From: Tipula vernalis
Lineage: Eukaryota; Arthropoda; Insecta; Diptera; Tipulidae
NCBI GenBank assembly: GCA_958295665.1
Contig: OY282558.1
Coordinates: forward strand, 139,046,577 to 139,110,576
Length of the DNA stretch: 64,000 nt
Direction of reading: 5' to 3'
The notes beneath the pieces were generated by a model. The model was not told where the DNA came from and did not search any database. It saw only the letters and a list, made by a program, of their open reading frames with translations. Below are positions 1-11,215 of this stretch, in pieces (position 1 is the first letter of the stretch; each line of letters begins with the position of its first letter). Made by a program: the position numbers and the translations under genes.

Positions 1-283
1 AACTATCGGCGAGGCCCTAAAACGAGCTCAGGAATGTGTGCTTCAGGTAACACAATGTTTGAATGATTTAAATCTGCGGGTGAATTCGAGGAATTGTAAT
101 AGTATGGCATTTAGAACGAATCAAAGAATTGATGTGCGAATCTATGACTTGGTATTTGGGAATCTGGATCGACAATCGATTGAGTTTTAAAGTGCACATG
201 GAAAAATTACCCGATAATTGTAAGAGCAGATTAAATGTGATCAAAAGGGTGAGTAAACCAAAATGGGGGGCCAAAAAAGCCAT
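1..283 (+). pseudogene. LINE reverse transcriptase fragment (thumb region)
   Basis: Read in two frames, this stretch resembles the region just after the catalytic core of a non-LTR reverse transcriptase. An early part reads ALKRAQECVLQV; after a frameshift near 145 it reads YLGIWIDNRLSF and then a KRVSKPKWGA-like block, the usual 'precursor strand, fixed site, tryptophan-glycine' pattern of the thumb. It begins before the window and stops near 283. The frameshift and the stop soon after show that it is dead. The clade cannot be set from so little; Jockey, R1 and related groups share the pattern. Confidence 0.55.
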
Positions 284-483
284 TGTTTGATGATCTCGAG
301 AACGAAGATAAAATCGCAGCTATCACGTTGGATAATAAGATCCGGAGAAATGCGCTACAAAATCGAAAAGACGAAAACAAAGATGCTGAAACAAAATTTC
401 AGCAGCATCACAAAATACAAAGTTAAGAATTTCAAGAAGCTCTACTATGACCTGAAAATAAAAAGCTAACACAGGCGCATAGA
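284..483 (+). other. unassigned coding-like stretch
   Basis: An open frame with charged, helix-rich residues (for example NRKDENKDAETKF) runs through this stretch with two stops. It could be gag sequence of the Bel/Pao element whose remnants resume at 3964, because the LOA-like LINE at 496-3951 was inserted exactly at this point. That link is an inference and the match to Bel gag is weak. Confidence 0.25.
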
Positions 484-580
484 ATTCATTTAGTATTATT
501 ATTATTATTTACTGGAGGGCCATGTGGGCGATAAGCCACCTCGCACCGCGACCTAAAAGATCTATTGTGCTGGACCCTAC

Positions 581-1936
581 TTAATTATCCGTCCAGTCAA
601 TATTCAGGCTCTTAATGAATCTGACAATACTACTGGCCGGTACAAGATACATACTATCCGGGCTCATTGTTCTCCCTCCTAGATGTTGCAGTCTTTGCTG
701 GAAAATGGCTGGGCAATGGCACAGAACATGTTCCGCTGATTCCGCTTCCAGACCGCAGAAGCGGCATCCATCTGTCGTACTTAGGCCCATCTTCTTAAGG
801 TGATACCTTAAGGGGACATGACCTGTGAGGAAGCCAGTAAGCAGCCTCAACTCAGGTTTTCTAAGTTCAAGACACTCCTTAACCCTGACAGACGAAGGTG
901 ATATAAATTTCTTCGCCTGCCGTAAACCTGGAATTCTGCGCCAGTAGGAGGACTTTTGAACATCCTCCCAGCGTTTTACCGCTGCTCTAAGGTGTCCCTT
1001 AGTGACACCGCAGAAGGGTTCTGGTCCAAAAAATGGAGAGGCAGAACCCTCACGGGCGAGGCCATCAGCTGCCTCGTTTCCTTCGATTCCAGTATGACCT
1101 GGCACCCACATAAGTGTTACCTTATTTGAGCCTGCCAGATGTTTAATAACCTTCAGACAATCCCATACCAGCCTTGACTCAACGGTACAAGACCTAAGAG
1201 CTTTTAAGGCTGATTGGCTGTCTAATACAATATAAATCTTTGCATCGTTTAGGCCTTTTGCTATGCCTATCCTAGCGCAAAGTTCTATAGCATGTACTTC
1301 GGCTTGAAAAACGGTGGCATTGGTACCCAAGGACTTCGAGAGGGTAGTGCCACTCCCGTGTATTCCTATCCCCGCCCCATCTTCCGTTTTTGATCCATCT
1401 GTAAACCATACCATGGACCCTAGCTCAAATGATGGTCCACCTGCCCTCCACACATCCCGGTCAGGTAACCTAACACAGAATGGTTTGTGGAAGTCCAGTT
1501 TAGCTGGCATACAGTCGGAAGGCATTCCTATGGTAGGGTCTGTCTGAAATTCCTTAAGGATTTCCATATGACCCACCATATTGCCTGGCTTGATATTTCC
1601 TTCCGCCTGCATTTTCAGGGCCATACTTGCAGCGTCCTTTTTAATATGCAGGTGTAACGGTGTCAGTCCTAGAAGTGTCTCCACCCCCGCGGTTGGACAT
1701 GACTTCATTGAGCCCGTAACACCGATGCAGGCTACACGCTGAACCTTATTCAATAAGGTTTGCGTTGTCTTCTGCTCAGTTTTAGGCCACCATACAACCG
1801 ATGCGTAGGTGACCATAGGCCTAATGATTGTAAGAAATGACCAGTAGATCATTTTTGGTTGTAGTCCCCAAGTACGCCCATAGAGTCTTTGACAGGCCCA
1901 GAGAGCCTTGATGGCTCTATTTTGGACTTTCAACAA
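581..1936 (-). pseudogene. LOA-like ORF2, RNase H and C-terminal zinc motif
   Basis: This is the 3' part of the same ORF2 in a shifted frame. After the thumb (AIKALWACQRLYGRTWG) comes an RNase H domain of about 130 residues: FTDGSKTEDGAG with the first Asp, VFQAEVHAIELCA with the Glu, IVLDSQSALKAL with the second Asp, and WVPGHTGIEGNEAAD with the His and last Asp. All catalytic residues are present. Near the end a CRFCGLEAESAEHVLCHC cluster gives the Cys-Cys-His-Cys knuckle common at LINE C-termini. The frame ends with a stop about 85 bp before the (TAA)n tail, a plausible 3' UTR length. Confidence 0.85.
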
Positions 1937-1974
1937 ATGTTGGTTCCAGTTCAGTCTTTGATCTAGGATAACCC

Positions 1975-3951
1975 CTAGATATTTAACCTCGCTGGAAAAG
2001 GAACAGTAGTACCGTTTAGCGAGGGAGCTGTAAGCGCAAGCTTTGTCCTCCTCGTAAAAGGAACAATGACAGTTTTGCTAGGATTGACACTGAGTCCTTC
2101 CTGGTAACACCACTGCCATATTATATTGAGTGCATTTTGCATGCGATCAGAAATGACCTCATCAAACTTGCCTCTGATTATGATAGCCACATCATCCGCA
2201 TAGCCCTGGACATCAAACCCATGGCTACTCAGAAGGACCAGTAGTCTGTCAATAACCAATGACCACAAAAGAGGAGATAATACGCCTCCTTGGGGACAGC
2301 CCTTTACGGCCTTGATGGTTACTGATTCGCCACCTAGTCTGGCAGTAATCTCACGATGTTCCAGCATGGAACGGATCCACCTAATTGTGGAAAGTGGAAC
2401 CCTTTTTCCCATTGCTGCCCTCTCTATAGATCCATAGGAGGTATTATCAAACGCCCCCTCAATGTCCACAAAGGCACAAAGGGCAATTTCTTTATATGTC
2501 ACTGCTTTTTCAATCCTCGTGACTAGCCCGCTAAGGGCCATAACCGTGGATTTACCAGTTTGATACGCAAACTGGTCCCGATGCAGCGGATTCTTTCCAA
2601 GGACCTCACTTCTTATTTGATAGTCCAGGATTTTTTCCATCGTCTTCAAAAGAAACGATGTGAGGCTAATTGGCCGATATGCCCTGGCCTGGCTGTCTGG
2701 ACGACCCCCGCCCTTTGGTATAAAGACCACATTTACTTTCCTCCACAGTTTCGGAATATAGTTAAAAGCATAACTTGCCCGAAACATCTGGATCAAGCTG
2801 GGGAGTATTTCCTCAATACCTTTTTGAAGTAAAGCTGGAAAGATACCATCCCCTCCAGCGGATTTGAAAGGTTTGAAAGACCCAATAGCCCATCGAACCT
2901 TGCTGGGTGTGAAAATTTTCCCAGAGAGACTCCAGATCCTACTGTGAGGCGAATAGGCCACCTCACTCGAAGGATCATATGAGTCCTCTTGGGCTCCTAC
3001 CACTACTGAATCCGGAAAGTGGGTCTCTAACAGTATCTCTAAGGTTTCCTTCCGGTTTTCAGTGAACCCCCCATCTTGCTTCTGGAGAAGTCCTAAACCA
3101 TTTGAATGATCCCTGGAAAGGACTTTCTGGAGACGAGCTGCAGAGGGCAATTCATTGATTCCCTCACAGAAATTTCTCCAGGTAGCCCTTTTGGATCTCC
3201 TTAGTTCGAGATTATACTCCGTCAAGGCCATCTTATACTCGCCCCATTCACCGGTGCGTTTAGCCTTGTTAAATAATCTTCTCGATTTTTTCCTCAGTTT
3301 ACCCAGCGTCCCGTTCCACCAAGGGACCATCTTTGTGGACTCTCTTCGCTTAACTGGGCAGCTGTTCTCGTAAGCCAAGTGTATAGAATTATGCAGCTGG
3401 TTTGAACAGATCTCCAAACCCTCTGGAGACTCTATGTTCCCTACAACCGAGGGCATTTCTGATTCGAGTGAGACTCTATAAGAGTCCCAGTCGGTCAGTT
3501 TTGGAATTCTGATTTCCTGCCGCTGCATGGTCTCAGCCGCCAAATCGAATCTGATGTGCAAGTGATCCGATAATGAGGCCTCTTCAGACACATGCCAGTT
3601 TTTGACCAAGTCGCTAAAATGCGGACTAGCAAGTGTCAGATCTAGGACCTCTTGCCTAATCGCATTTATAAAAGTAGGTTTCCTTCCCCTATTGACAATG
3701 TCTACATTATTTGAGATCAGAAATTCAAAAAGGTACTCACCCCTGTTATTGATGTCCGTGCTACCCCACACCGTGTGGTGCGCGTTTGCATCGCATCCTA
3801 TCAGGTAGGCCAGCCCATTGCGTTTGCAATGAGCTATGAGCCGCCTAACTTCAAGTGGAGGTATTAACTCTGAGTCTCCAGGAAAGTAGGCGGAGGCCAT
3901 TATAGCCTCCTGTTTGCCTCTTTCACCCAGAACCTCCACCATTACTGCAAC
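1975..3951 (-). pseudogene. LOA-like ORF2, endonuclease (C-terminal part) and reverse transcriptase
   Basis: This 5' half of the surviving ORF2 carries the C-terminal part of an apurinic-type endonuclease (GCDANAHHTVWGS, later EASLSDHLHIRF with the catalytic Asp-His pair). It then carries a reverse transcriptase: FIPKGGGRP, YRPISLTSFLLKTMEKI, motif A FVDIEGAFDN, motif B KGCPQGGVLSPLLW and motif C GYADDVAI, all intact. The first ATG (3957) lies in the target duplication, so it is not the element's own start. The frame ends about 15 codons before the expected YLGVIL block, which continues in another frame, so a single-base shift near 1985 separates it from the next piece. Confidence 0.85.
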
Positions 3952-3963
3952 ATTCATTTAGTA

Positions 3964-6760
3964 ACAACTACGAGGAGATCATCACAAACTTAACTGACTT
4001 AGAATTTTAAAGCGAATATGTACTTTAAAAACAACTTCAAAATCCAAGCGGAATAGAAGCTGTAGGTACTTCAGAAAAGAATTCAGCGTATTTTCTATAA
4101 AATAAACAATCATTGAAATGCCCTTATTATACGGGGATTACAAGCAATCGACAAATTTTTATAATCTCTTCAGTAAAACGATACATCAAAATGAGAGTTT
4201 GTCAATCGAAGAGAGGATGTATTATCTACTTTCCGTGGTTAGAGGATAAACAGCAAAACTAATCAATCATCTCACACTATCGGAAGACAACTGTAGGACT
4301 GTATGTGATACTCTTATTGCTAGATACGATGACGCAATTATTATCTGGCCTACCAAGTTTGACGGTCTACACGCAATAAACCACTTAGGTGTAAAGATGG
4401 AACACTGAAGTGTCTTAGTAATAGGTATTTTAATGAGGAAACTTATGAGAGTAAATTCACAAATCCAAAATAAATTAAAACGTCAAAAAATTTGTTGGTG
4501 ATTATTACGGTGCGACTCATAAAGTTTCCAGTTGCAAAACATTTTAAAACTTACCAATATTGGAGCGAACTTCAGCTTCCAGAGTAAAACTAATAGAGCT
4601 GCACAAGCTAGCGTTTTATTAGCTAACGCCATGGTCAAACTATTGTGTAATAATGATGAAAACTTGCAACAGGCATCGCTGGAATGGGTCGGACAGAAGC
4701 CGGTATCATTAGGGCAAATAATAATGAGCCTATATTACACAACAAATAAAACTAGAATGGATTCTTACTCGAAATACATCTGCTAGTGTCAATAAGGCGA
4801 TCTCTCAGACTATGGTTATAACCAGAAACGAGATTGACAATCAGTTAAAAAATGTTTGGGAATTCGAGGAAATAAATAAACCAAGCAGTTTTACTAAAGA
4901 AAAAAAAAATTAAGAAATTTACAACGAAATTCATATGCGTCTGAACGATGGAACGGCTTATTAGTTTCCAAACAGAAACCTGAGTTGGCACACTAATCCA
5001 ACAATTCATGGACTAGTATGAGGCCTTAAGAGATATGAAGAAAACTAAAGGGATAGATGGAGATGCTCAGCACTACTATCTTCCTCATTGTGCTATCTTG
5101 AAGGAGACAAGTTCAATGGCAAAACATCCACAGGGACATCATTAAATGAAGTGATGCTGAATGCTCCTACACTCCAGTAGGACTTACTGAGCATACTTTT
5201 ACATTGGCGAAAACATAAATACGTCTATACCGCAGATTTACCAAAAACGATGGAATCTGATAACAGAAACTCTACAAAAGGAGCCTTCTTTCATAGAGCT
5301 CAAAAATCTTCGGCCGTCAAGGATGGTTAGCACCAGTTACTGTAACAGCTAAGCTAATCATGCAAGACCTTTGAATAGCACGCCTTTCTTTCTCTACGCA
5401 GGATTTTAAAACTTCAATTGCTTCTTTAGAGTTAATTTTTATACCTAGATGGCTTTGTTTCGAAGTTCAATCATCGCTCAGTTTCCATGGGTTTTGCGAC
5501 GCATCTGAAAAGAATCAAGCAGCAGTCGCCTACGCTAGCAGGATCAACAATAATGGAGATATTAACGTGATGCTTGTGTTTCATCCAAGACCAAAATGGC
5601 GCCGATAAAAACCTTACTATAATAGCTTCCACGACTCGAGTTATGCGGCTCACTATTGCTCACCAAACTCATGAAATAAGTGTAAGAATCATTATACATA
5701 TGTGATTTTGGACAGATTCAATGATCCCTCTGTCATTGATTAAAGGTCTTCGCCAAAATACAAGACATTCGTCGCTAATATATTCCTGAAATACAAGAAC
5801 AATCAATGCTGATTGTGCGCTCTGGACGCACAATCAGCAGGATATTCCTTGCTGCTTATACGGCGCCATTGATCGTGACTTGATTGTTCTTGTATTTCAG
5901 AAATCCTATTAGCGACGAATGTCTTGTATTTTGGGGAAGACCATTAATCAATAACAGTGTGATCATTGAATTGGTCCGAAATCATATCTCTATTTCTTGT
6001 AAGTGTAATGCTTCAGAGATATTCACCCAACTCTGTTGAAAGCCTTCAGTTTATAATGGACGAGTCTAAAGTGGCTTCGTCGACCGTTTCAGGATTGGTT
6101 AGTAGCGCCGCACTATAAGTAAAATATGTGATGTTAACTATGAGTAGTAGCTATATAATAGTTAATCCGTTTGGGTAGCTAGTATAAATGTATTCAGACA
6201 TCAACGAAATATTCCGCATCATCAGCTATTGTCGACGCTTTATAAAGAAAAGTTTAAAGATACAAGACAATAACATGACGCACAACGCCACATCGACCAG
6301 TTTGGCACTCAGGGAAGCAAGAGAAGACAAAAAGACCGAAATGTACAAGGGGTACATATTGGTCTTTTTATTTCTTCAACTTAAACTGTTCATCTCGAGA
6401 TTGTGAGCGATTTGGCTGTAATAGCCTTTGTAGCAGCTTTGAGAAGATTCATTGCGCGCAGAGGTATATGCTAACATATTTATTCTGATGATGATACCAA
6501 CCAATTCCTTGATTCGGAAGGCTATGGAAGAAAGCAGCCAAAACAATGAAGCATCACATAAAGCGAATAATCGCGGAAAGCACACTAACATAAGAAGAAC
6601 TTTCGACAGTAGGTTCCCAAATCGAGGCATGTCTCAATTCTAGGCCAATGTAGGCGGACCGAAAATAAGCATTCTTCCTATCAAAGACATGGAAATCCTG
6701 GACAGAGAACAAAGGAGGGAAACCCGCAGTATAGAAACCTTTTTTGATAATCACATTTTA
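3964..6760 (+). mobile_element. decayed Bel/Pao element, gag to integrase
   Basis: Short stretches in changing frames line up in the order of a Bel/Pao polyprotein. At 4115-4390 there is gag (YGDYKQSTNFYNLF, then LTLSEDNCRTVCDTLIARYDD). Near 5100-5170 is a reverse transcriptase scrap, and near 5325 the GWLAPV block. At 5480-5610 is the HGFCDASEKNQAAVAYAS RNase H region. At 6190-6245 comes NEIFRIISYCRRFIKK, near 6435-6500 AALRRFIARRGIC and YSDDDTN of the integrase, and near 6600-6640 a [10 protein letters not shown] block. No LTR was found. Many stops and shifts make this an old copy. An inverted duplication interrupts it at 5698-5986. Confidence 0.75.
5698..5986. repeat. inverted duplication inside the Bel/Pao remnant
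   Basis: The left arm (about 5698-5804) reads as the Bel pol stretch FWTDSMIPLSLIKG in the plus direction. The right arm (about 5880-5986) is its reverse complement, with a few changes and indels. The arms start near GATTTTGGACAGATTCAATG and end in CAAGAACAATCA. The loop of about 75 bp holds a second, 12-bp perfect palindrome, TGCTGATTGTGC and its complement. This is a local inverted duplication rather than a separate transposon, since the arms belong to the host element. Confidence 0.8.
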
Positions 6761-7139
6761 GCTGAATGAATCCTCACAAAAATCAATTAATGTAATAAAA
6801 GAAATAAAGTACGACATAGATCCAAATATGGTAAACACCGTTGACAAATCCAGTTACCATACTCGAGCTCGTTCAAGAAGTCGAAATCGTGACAACAAAC
6901 AAATCGATTCAAATCTGCCTGAATAGATCATGCCCTGGATATTTTGGCCATAGCATCAATGAAGTGATTGTCGCTTTTATTTTTTCGGTGAAATGTAATA
7001 TTGCCGAAAATCGTAAAGGTGAAAATTTAATTTTAGTTTATCTTTCAAATGTCTCTTTTGTTGTAATTATTATTGCTTGTTTTTATTTACATCACATGTA
7101 TGTCAAACCTTTTATTGTTTCTTTTGACAGCTAAATTCA
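6761..7139. other. stretch without a recognised feature
   Basis: Open frames here are short and match no family I recognise. An Arg/Ser-rich reading near 6860-6900 might be gag-like, but this is too weak to call. The LOA-like remnant begins just to the right. Confidence 0.3.
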
Positions 7140-8003
7140 TCAAAGCCTTAGAAAAGTCGAGAAGATTATTCAACAAGACGAAACGCACCGGTGAACGGGG
7201 CGAGTATAAGATGGAAAAACTCTATGAGGGAATCAATGAACCGCCCTTTACAGCTCATCGAAAGAAAACCCTTTCGAGATAATTCAAATGGTTTATAACT
7301 TCTTCGGAAGGAAGGTTCAGTGAGAACCGGAAGGAAACCTTAGGGGTACTACTAGATGCCCACTTTCCAGATTCAATAGTAAAAAGAGTCCAAGAGGACA
7401 CGCACCACACAATAGGATATGGAGTATCTCTTTAAAAATGTTCACACCCATTAAGGTGATATGGGCTATTGGCTATTTCAAACCTTTTAAATCCGCTGGA
7501 GGTGATGGCATCTTTCCGGCATTACTTCAAGAAGATATTGAAGAAATTCTTCCTAGTGTGATCAAGTTGTTTCGGGAAAGTTATGGTTTTAACTACATTC
7601 CGAAACTCTGAAGGAGAGAGTTAATGTGGTCTTTATAGCAAATGGAGGGGGGTTGTCCAGAGACGCAGCCAAAGCCATATCGGCCAATTAGCCTAGATGC
7701 GTCGGAATCAGTTTGTTTACCAAACTGGTAAATCTACTGTGACGGCTCTTAGTGCTCTAGTCACGAAGGATCCGCTTTATGTTGAAATATCGCAAGATTA
7801 CTGCCAAATTCGGTGGTGAGTCATGGTTGTGATGTCCAGGGCTATGCGGATAATGTGTCTACCGTACCTTTTTCTAAAGAGGTTAAATATCTAGGGATCA
7901 TCCTAGATCAAAAACTGAATTTTCAACAACATATACTGAAAGTTTAGAATAGAGCCATAAAGCTTTTTTGGGCATGTCAGGGACTTTATGGGCTCTAGGG
8001 CGG
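7140..8003 (+). pseudogene. LOA-like LINE remnant, internally deleted
   Basis: A plus-strand scrap closely related to the LOA-like element at 496-3951. It matches the linker and reverse transcriptase region: KSRRLFNKTKRTGERGEYKM near 7155, then a block with GRFSENRKETL character, KSAGGDGIFPALLQ near 7490-7530, the first palm motifs near 7560-7740, GYADNVS in place of GYADDV near 7840, and KYLGIILDQKLNF near 7885. Internal deletions have removed most of the palm, and the copy stops near 8003 in the AIKLFWACQGLYG block. The YADD-to-YADN change and several shifts show that it is inactive. Confidence 0.8.
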
Positions 8004-8004
8004 G

Positions 8005-8980
8005 TTTGGTTGGAACTCGGCTATTCCTTAACTGATTGTGATGAAATTTGCTATGCACACGGAAAAGAGATTCTAAAATAATTTTTCTAATTCAGGGATC
8101 CTACAATACCATTAAAAGTTTCACCCATGCTGCCCGTGCTGTCACCCACCTTTTCTTATTTTTCTTTGATTGTGATTAATTTTTCCGGCAGAAGTGCAAT
8201 AGATATATCAATAGAAACCTCAACAGCAGCCAGATTCACAAAAACATCAACAGGCAATATCATAAAAGCTATTGTCTGTTTAAGTTTCTGTAAGCCTGGC
8301 AGTTGTTGAGGTTTATCGAAAATCGGTAAAGAAATAGCCAATTTCCATCCTAATTGGGCATATTTCAGAACTTCATCTAAAAATTATTTTAGAATCCCAT
8401 TTCCAACGCACATGTCGAATATCATCATAAACGATTAATAGTAAAGTTCCATCCTACTTGCCTATATTCCAGAACTTTATCCAAAGATCATTCTAGAATT
8501 CTATTTCGATCGCGCATGGCAAATTTCACTAAAATCGGTTAAGGAATAGCTATGTTCCATCCTACTTGGCTGTACTCCAGAACCTTATCCAAAAATCATT
8601 TTAGAATACCATTTCCATCGCGCATAGCAAATTTAACTAAAACCGGTTAAAGGATAGCCAAGTTCAATAATAATTAGCCGTATTCCAGAACTTTATCCAA
8701 AAACCATTTTAGAATCCCCATTTCCAACGCACAGGTCAAATTTCATCATAACCGGTTAAGCATTAGCCAATTTTCATCCTACTTGACCATATTCCGGAAC
8801 TTTACTCAAAAATCATTTTAGAATCCTATTTCTAACGCACATGTTAAATTTCTTCGTAATCGGTTAAGGAATAGCCAAGTTCCATCCTAATTGGCCATAT
8901 TTCAAAAATTCTCTCAAAATTCATTTCAGGATCCCTTTTCCAAAACGCATGTCCGTTTTGTTCTGAAACCGATTGATCTT
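8005..8980. repeat. 108-bp tandem repeat array with one inverted unit
   Basis: Six direct units with a period of about 108 bp run from about 8320 to 8970. The landmark CGGTTAAGGAATAGCC or a variant falls near 8324, 8432, 8536, 8644, 8753, 8861 and 8970. Each unit also contains TTCCATCCTAATTGG and a CATTTTAGAATCCCATTTCC-like block. A single unit in reverse orientation sits at about 8005-8100, separated by about 210 bp of other sequence. The inverted unit at one end suggests the array belongs to a foldback or rolling-circle element rather than to ordinary satellite, which is an inference. Confidence 0.8.
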
Positions 8981-9596
8981 CATGGCCTTTCGTTTTCTAT
9001 GGCATAATTGTTTTGTTCATTTGGCGTGGATTTTAGACTGTTAAGGGTTCAAATTGGCGATTTTGATAAAATGAGCTAAGAGTATGACGCTTACTGTTAG
9101 TGTTCGTTGATGACAAATTGACAAGGGATAAAAAATATCCGGATATTTTTTGAACAAAAAAACGAACGCATTAAAAGGATCGGTATATTTTTAACTCTAC
9201 TTTTATTTGGATTTTTTTTGGAGTTTTTTTGACAACCAAAAATTATTTCATTTATCGGCGTAAAAAATCCATAATGTTTGCCAGTTGGAAAATTTAAATT
9301 ATAAATTAAAATAATATGAAAAGCTTCGATTTGGAAATGATATTAATAAAAAGTATTAAAATAATAAAAATAAAATCTGATGTTGACGTTTAAAATACCA
9401 AGTCTAGAACAAAAGTTGTTCACTCAATGTGAAGTTAGCGGTGGTAAAATTTGTTAAAAATATCCTGATATCCGGACTGTGTATTTTAAAATACATGTAT
9501 GTGGAGTTCAATTGGGCAAAATAAATCAATCTAATGTAAAAACAAATGTCAAATAAAAATAGAACTGTATTGTTTGTATTGCCTGAAATCATGGAC
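8981..9596. other. AT-rich stretch without a recognised feature
   Basis: I see no gene, repeat or recognisable element here. Short open frames on both strands are not supported by any motif. Confidence 0.4.
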
Positions 9597-9633
9597 GTGT
9601 TCGGTCTGGCCAAAATGAAAAAAAAAATCACGA
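9597..9633. repeat. left arm of a 38-bp inverted repeat (partner 13372-13409)
   Basis: GTGTTCGGTCTGGCCAAAAT followed by an A-run and TCACGA is repeated in reverse complement at 13372-13409 with almost no change. The pair encloses 3.8 kb that holds a hairpin element, the RpS7 pseudogene and an I-like LINE. A looser direct copy of the motif (CCGAACAGCCAAAAATGAA) follows at about 9690-9730. Confidence 0.7.
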
Positions 9634-9759
9634 AAATATACGTCAAACTCATTTCCTGCTAACTTCATCTCGTTAAATATACGTCAAACCTGACCGAACA
9701 GCCAAAAATGAAAAATTTGGATTTATACGTCACTCTACTTAAACCGCCGGTACACATGG

Positions 9760-10090
9760 AGAACAAATTATCATTTTTCATCAAATTATGAAAGAAAATT
9801 GCTAAAATAGTGGAAAACGTATGTTTTTAACTTACAATAGCTAAAATATCGTGCATTTTACTATATAATATACATAAAATTTTAAAAGGTTTAATACAAA
9901 ATTTCAATTTATCATCGTAAATTCAAAATATCAATAATAAATTGAAATTTTCTATTAAAACTATTAAAATTTGATATTTAATAAATGCACGATATTTTAG
10001 CTATCGTTAATTAGAAACATTCGGTTTTCACTATTTTAGCAATTTTCTTACCTAATTTAGTAAACAATGAAAATTCGTTTGTAAATTGTA
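9760..10090. repeat. hairpin (foldback) repeat
   Basis: Arms of roughly 95 bp face each other across an AT-rich centre. AAAATTGCTAAAATAGTGGA near 9797 pairs with its complement near 10030-10048, and GCTAAAATATCGTGCA near 9840 pairs with TGCACGATATTTTAGC near 9985. Inside, TTTCAATTTATCATCG and AATAAATTGAAATTTT also pair. The shape is that of a MITE or foldback element. No target duplication could be fixed. Confidence 0.7.
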
Positions 10091-10640
10091 AACAAAATCT
10101 GTAGGACTACTATGTATTCCGATCATGGATGGCACTATTTTGGTTTTCCTAGGGAATTGCGAATTGATTTATTTTTGTGATTTTTTAGTGTCCTTTGTAT
10201 GTGTTATTTTTTCCAAAGTACCTATACTAAATTTTTGGAAAAAATTGTTCCATTTCATAGCAATTTAAACAACAAAATTGCTATTAAATTAAAGACAAAA
10301 TGCTAGTTTTTAATTTTTTTGTATTTTCTTTAGCGATTAACACTTATAATCTTAGTCATGTTAAACAAAATTTTTGAATAAGTATGGCTCAGAGAATTCG
10401 AATGTGACATCTCGCCCTGTTAGCTTTTTACATAATTTTTTTTTTAGCCTTTTACTGATGTAAAGGTCTCAACCTGAAAAAGTAGAAAAAAATCATTAGC
10501 CCAAATTATATTAACCAGAACAAGAAAGTTAAAGAATTTTGGATGAAATATTTCTGTAAGTTTATATCCAAGACAATATAAGCTATACGTCTCAGTAATG
10601 TTTGTCTACAAAATTTACTTTGCGACTTATTCGGCTTTTA
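10091..10640. other. AT-rich stretch without a recognised feature
   Basis: No gene, repeat or element was recognised between the hairpin repeat and the RpS7 pseudogene. Confidence 0.4.
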
Positions 10641-10644
10641 GTAA

Positions 10645-11215
10645 ACTTGGTTTGATCTACCAAAAAAACACAATGGCGGGTAATCCTGATTTATAAATTT
10701 GTAAACTGCACTCGCTTTAAGTTCAATTGTAATTTGTTGTTTTAAGCAAATGAACTTTGATCACCTGCGATCCATCAAGTTTGACACGAATGCGATTATC
10801 TAAAATTTCAGCTGGGAATACTAAATCTTCTAAGATAGCATCATTGACAGCCGTCAATGACGATCTTGATCGTGGGCGCTTTTGCTTCGATTGTGTTCTT
10901 GTTTTACGTGTTGGCATTGATAAATTTTAATGAATACAACTGTTTACCGGACAATTTCTTTTCTAATTCACGTACTAATCTGGTTTGGATTTTTTGGAAT
11001 GCCTTTTGTTTTGGCATTGGAACATAACATAAATAATGATTCCCTAAAAAAAATGAATCCCAATTAGTTAACATTTTTAACTTAAGAAATCGTACTCATA
11101 CCTTTTTGTTGTTGAATTCAACTTCACGGGCGCCTGTAATAAACAAATCGCACACGTTTTGCCCATTGATTTCTCAAAATCATCGGGTTCTGCACGCATA
11201 ACAATGTCGTTGATC
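10645..11215 (-). pseudogene. RpS7: ribosomal protein eS7 (RpS7) pseudogene
   Basis: Read on the minus strand, successive pieces match eS7, a 40S ribosomal subunit protein. EPDDFEKSM lies near 11180 and GAREVEFNNKK ends at 11102. A 58-bp intron-like gap with GT and AG borders follows (11101 to 11044). After it come IIYV, then in a shifted frame [22 protein letters not shown], and [17 protein letters not shown] followed by [18 protein letters not shown] and [14 protein letters not shown] (10723-10917). A final scrap, again shifted, resembles the IEHKVDTF tail. About 40 residues are missing near the start and about 13 in the middle. The deletions and shifts make it non-functional. The kept intron argues for a DNA-level duplicate rather than a reverse-transcribed copy. 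Confidence 0.85.

Larger units (their letters stand above)
484..3963 (-). mobile_element. LOA-like LINE, 5'-truncated, with 12-bp target duplication
   Basis: A non-LTR retrotransposon copy of about 3.46 kb lies between two copies of ATTCATTTAGTA (484-495 and 3952-3963). Its 3' end is on the left and finishes in a short (TAA)n tail, seen on the plus strand as TTA repeats at 496-510. The same 3' end (GGAGGGCCATG and onward) recurs at 22.5 and 39.9 kb. The 5' end is truncated inside the endonuclease domain, so ORF1 and the start of ORF2 are missing. RNase H after the reverse transcriptase, with a (TAA)n tail, fits the LOA/I group; LOA is my preferred clade but not proven. Confidence 0.85.

Noticed and set aside
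3952..3957. ATG at 3957 as the native start of the LOA-like ORF2
   Set aside because: It lies in the target-site duplication, and the endonuclease domain is already truncated there.
4532..4786. 84-codon plus-strand frame at 4.5-4.8 kb as a separate gene
   Set aside because: It lies inside the decayed Bel/Pao region, has no recognised motif and no splice or promoter support.
8005..8980. CRISPR-like array at the 108-bp repeats
   Set aside because: The whole unit repeats with no unique spacers, units are long and diverged, and the context is an animal genome.
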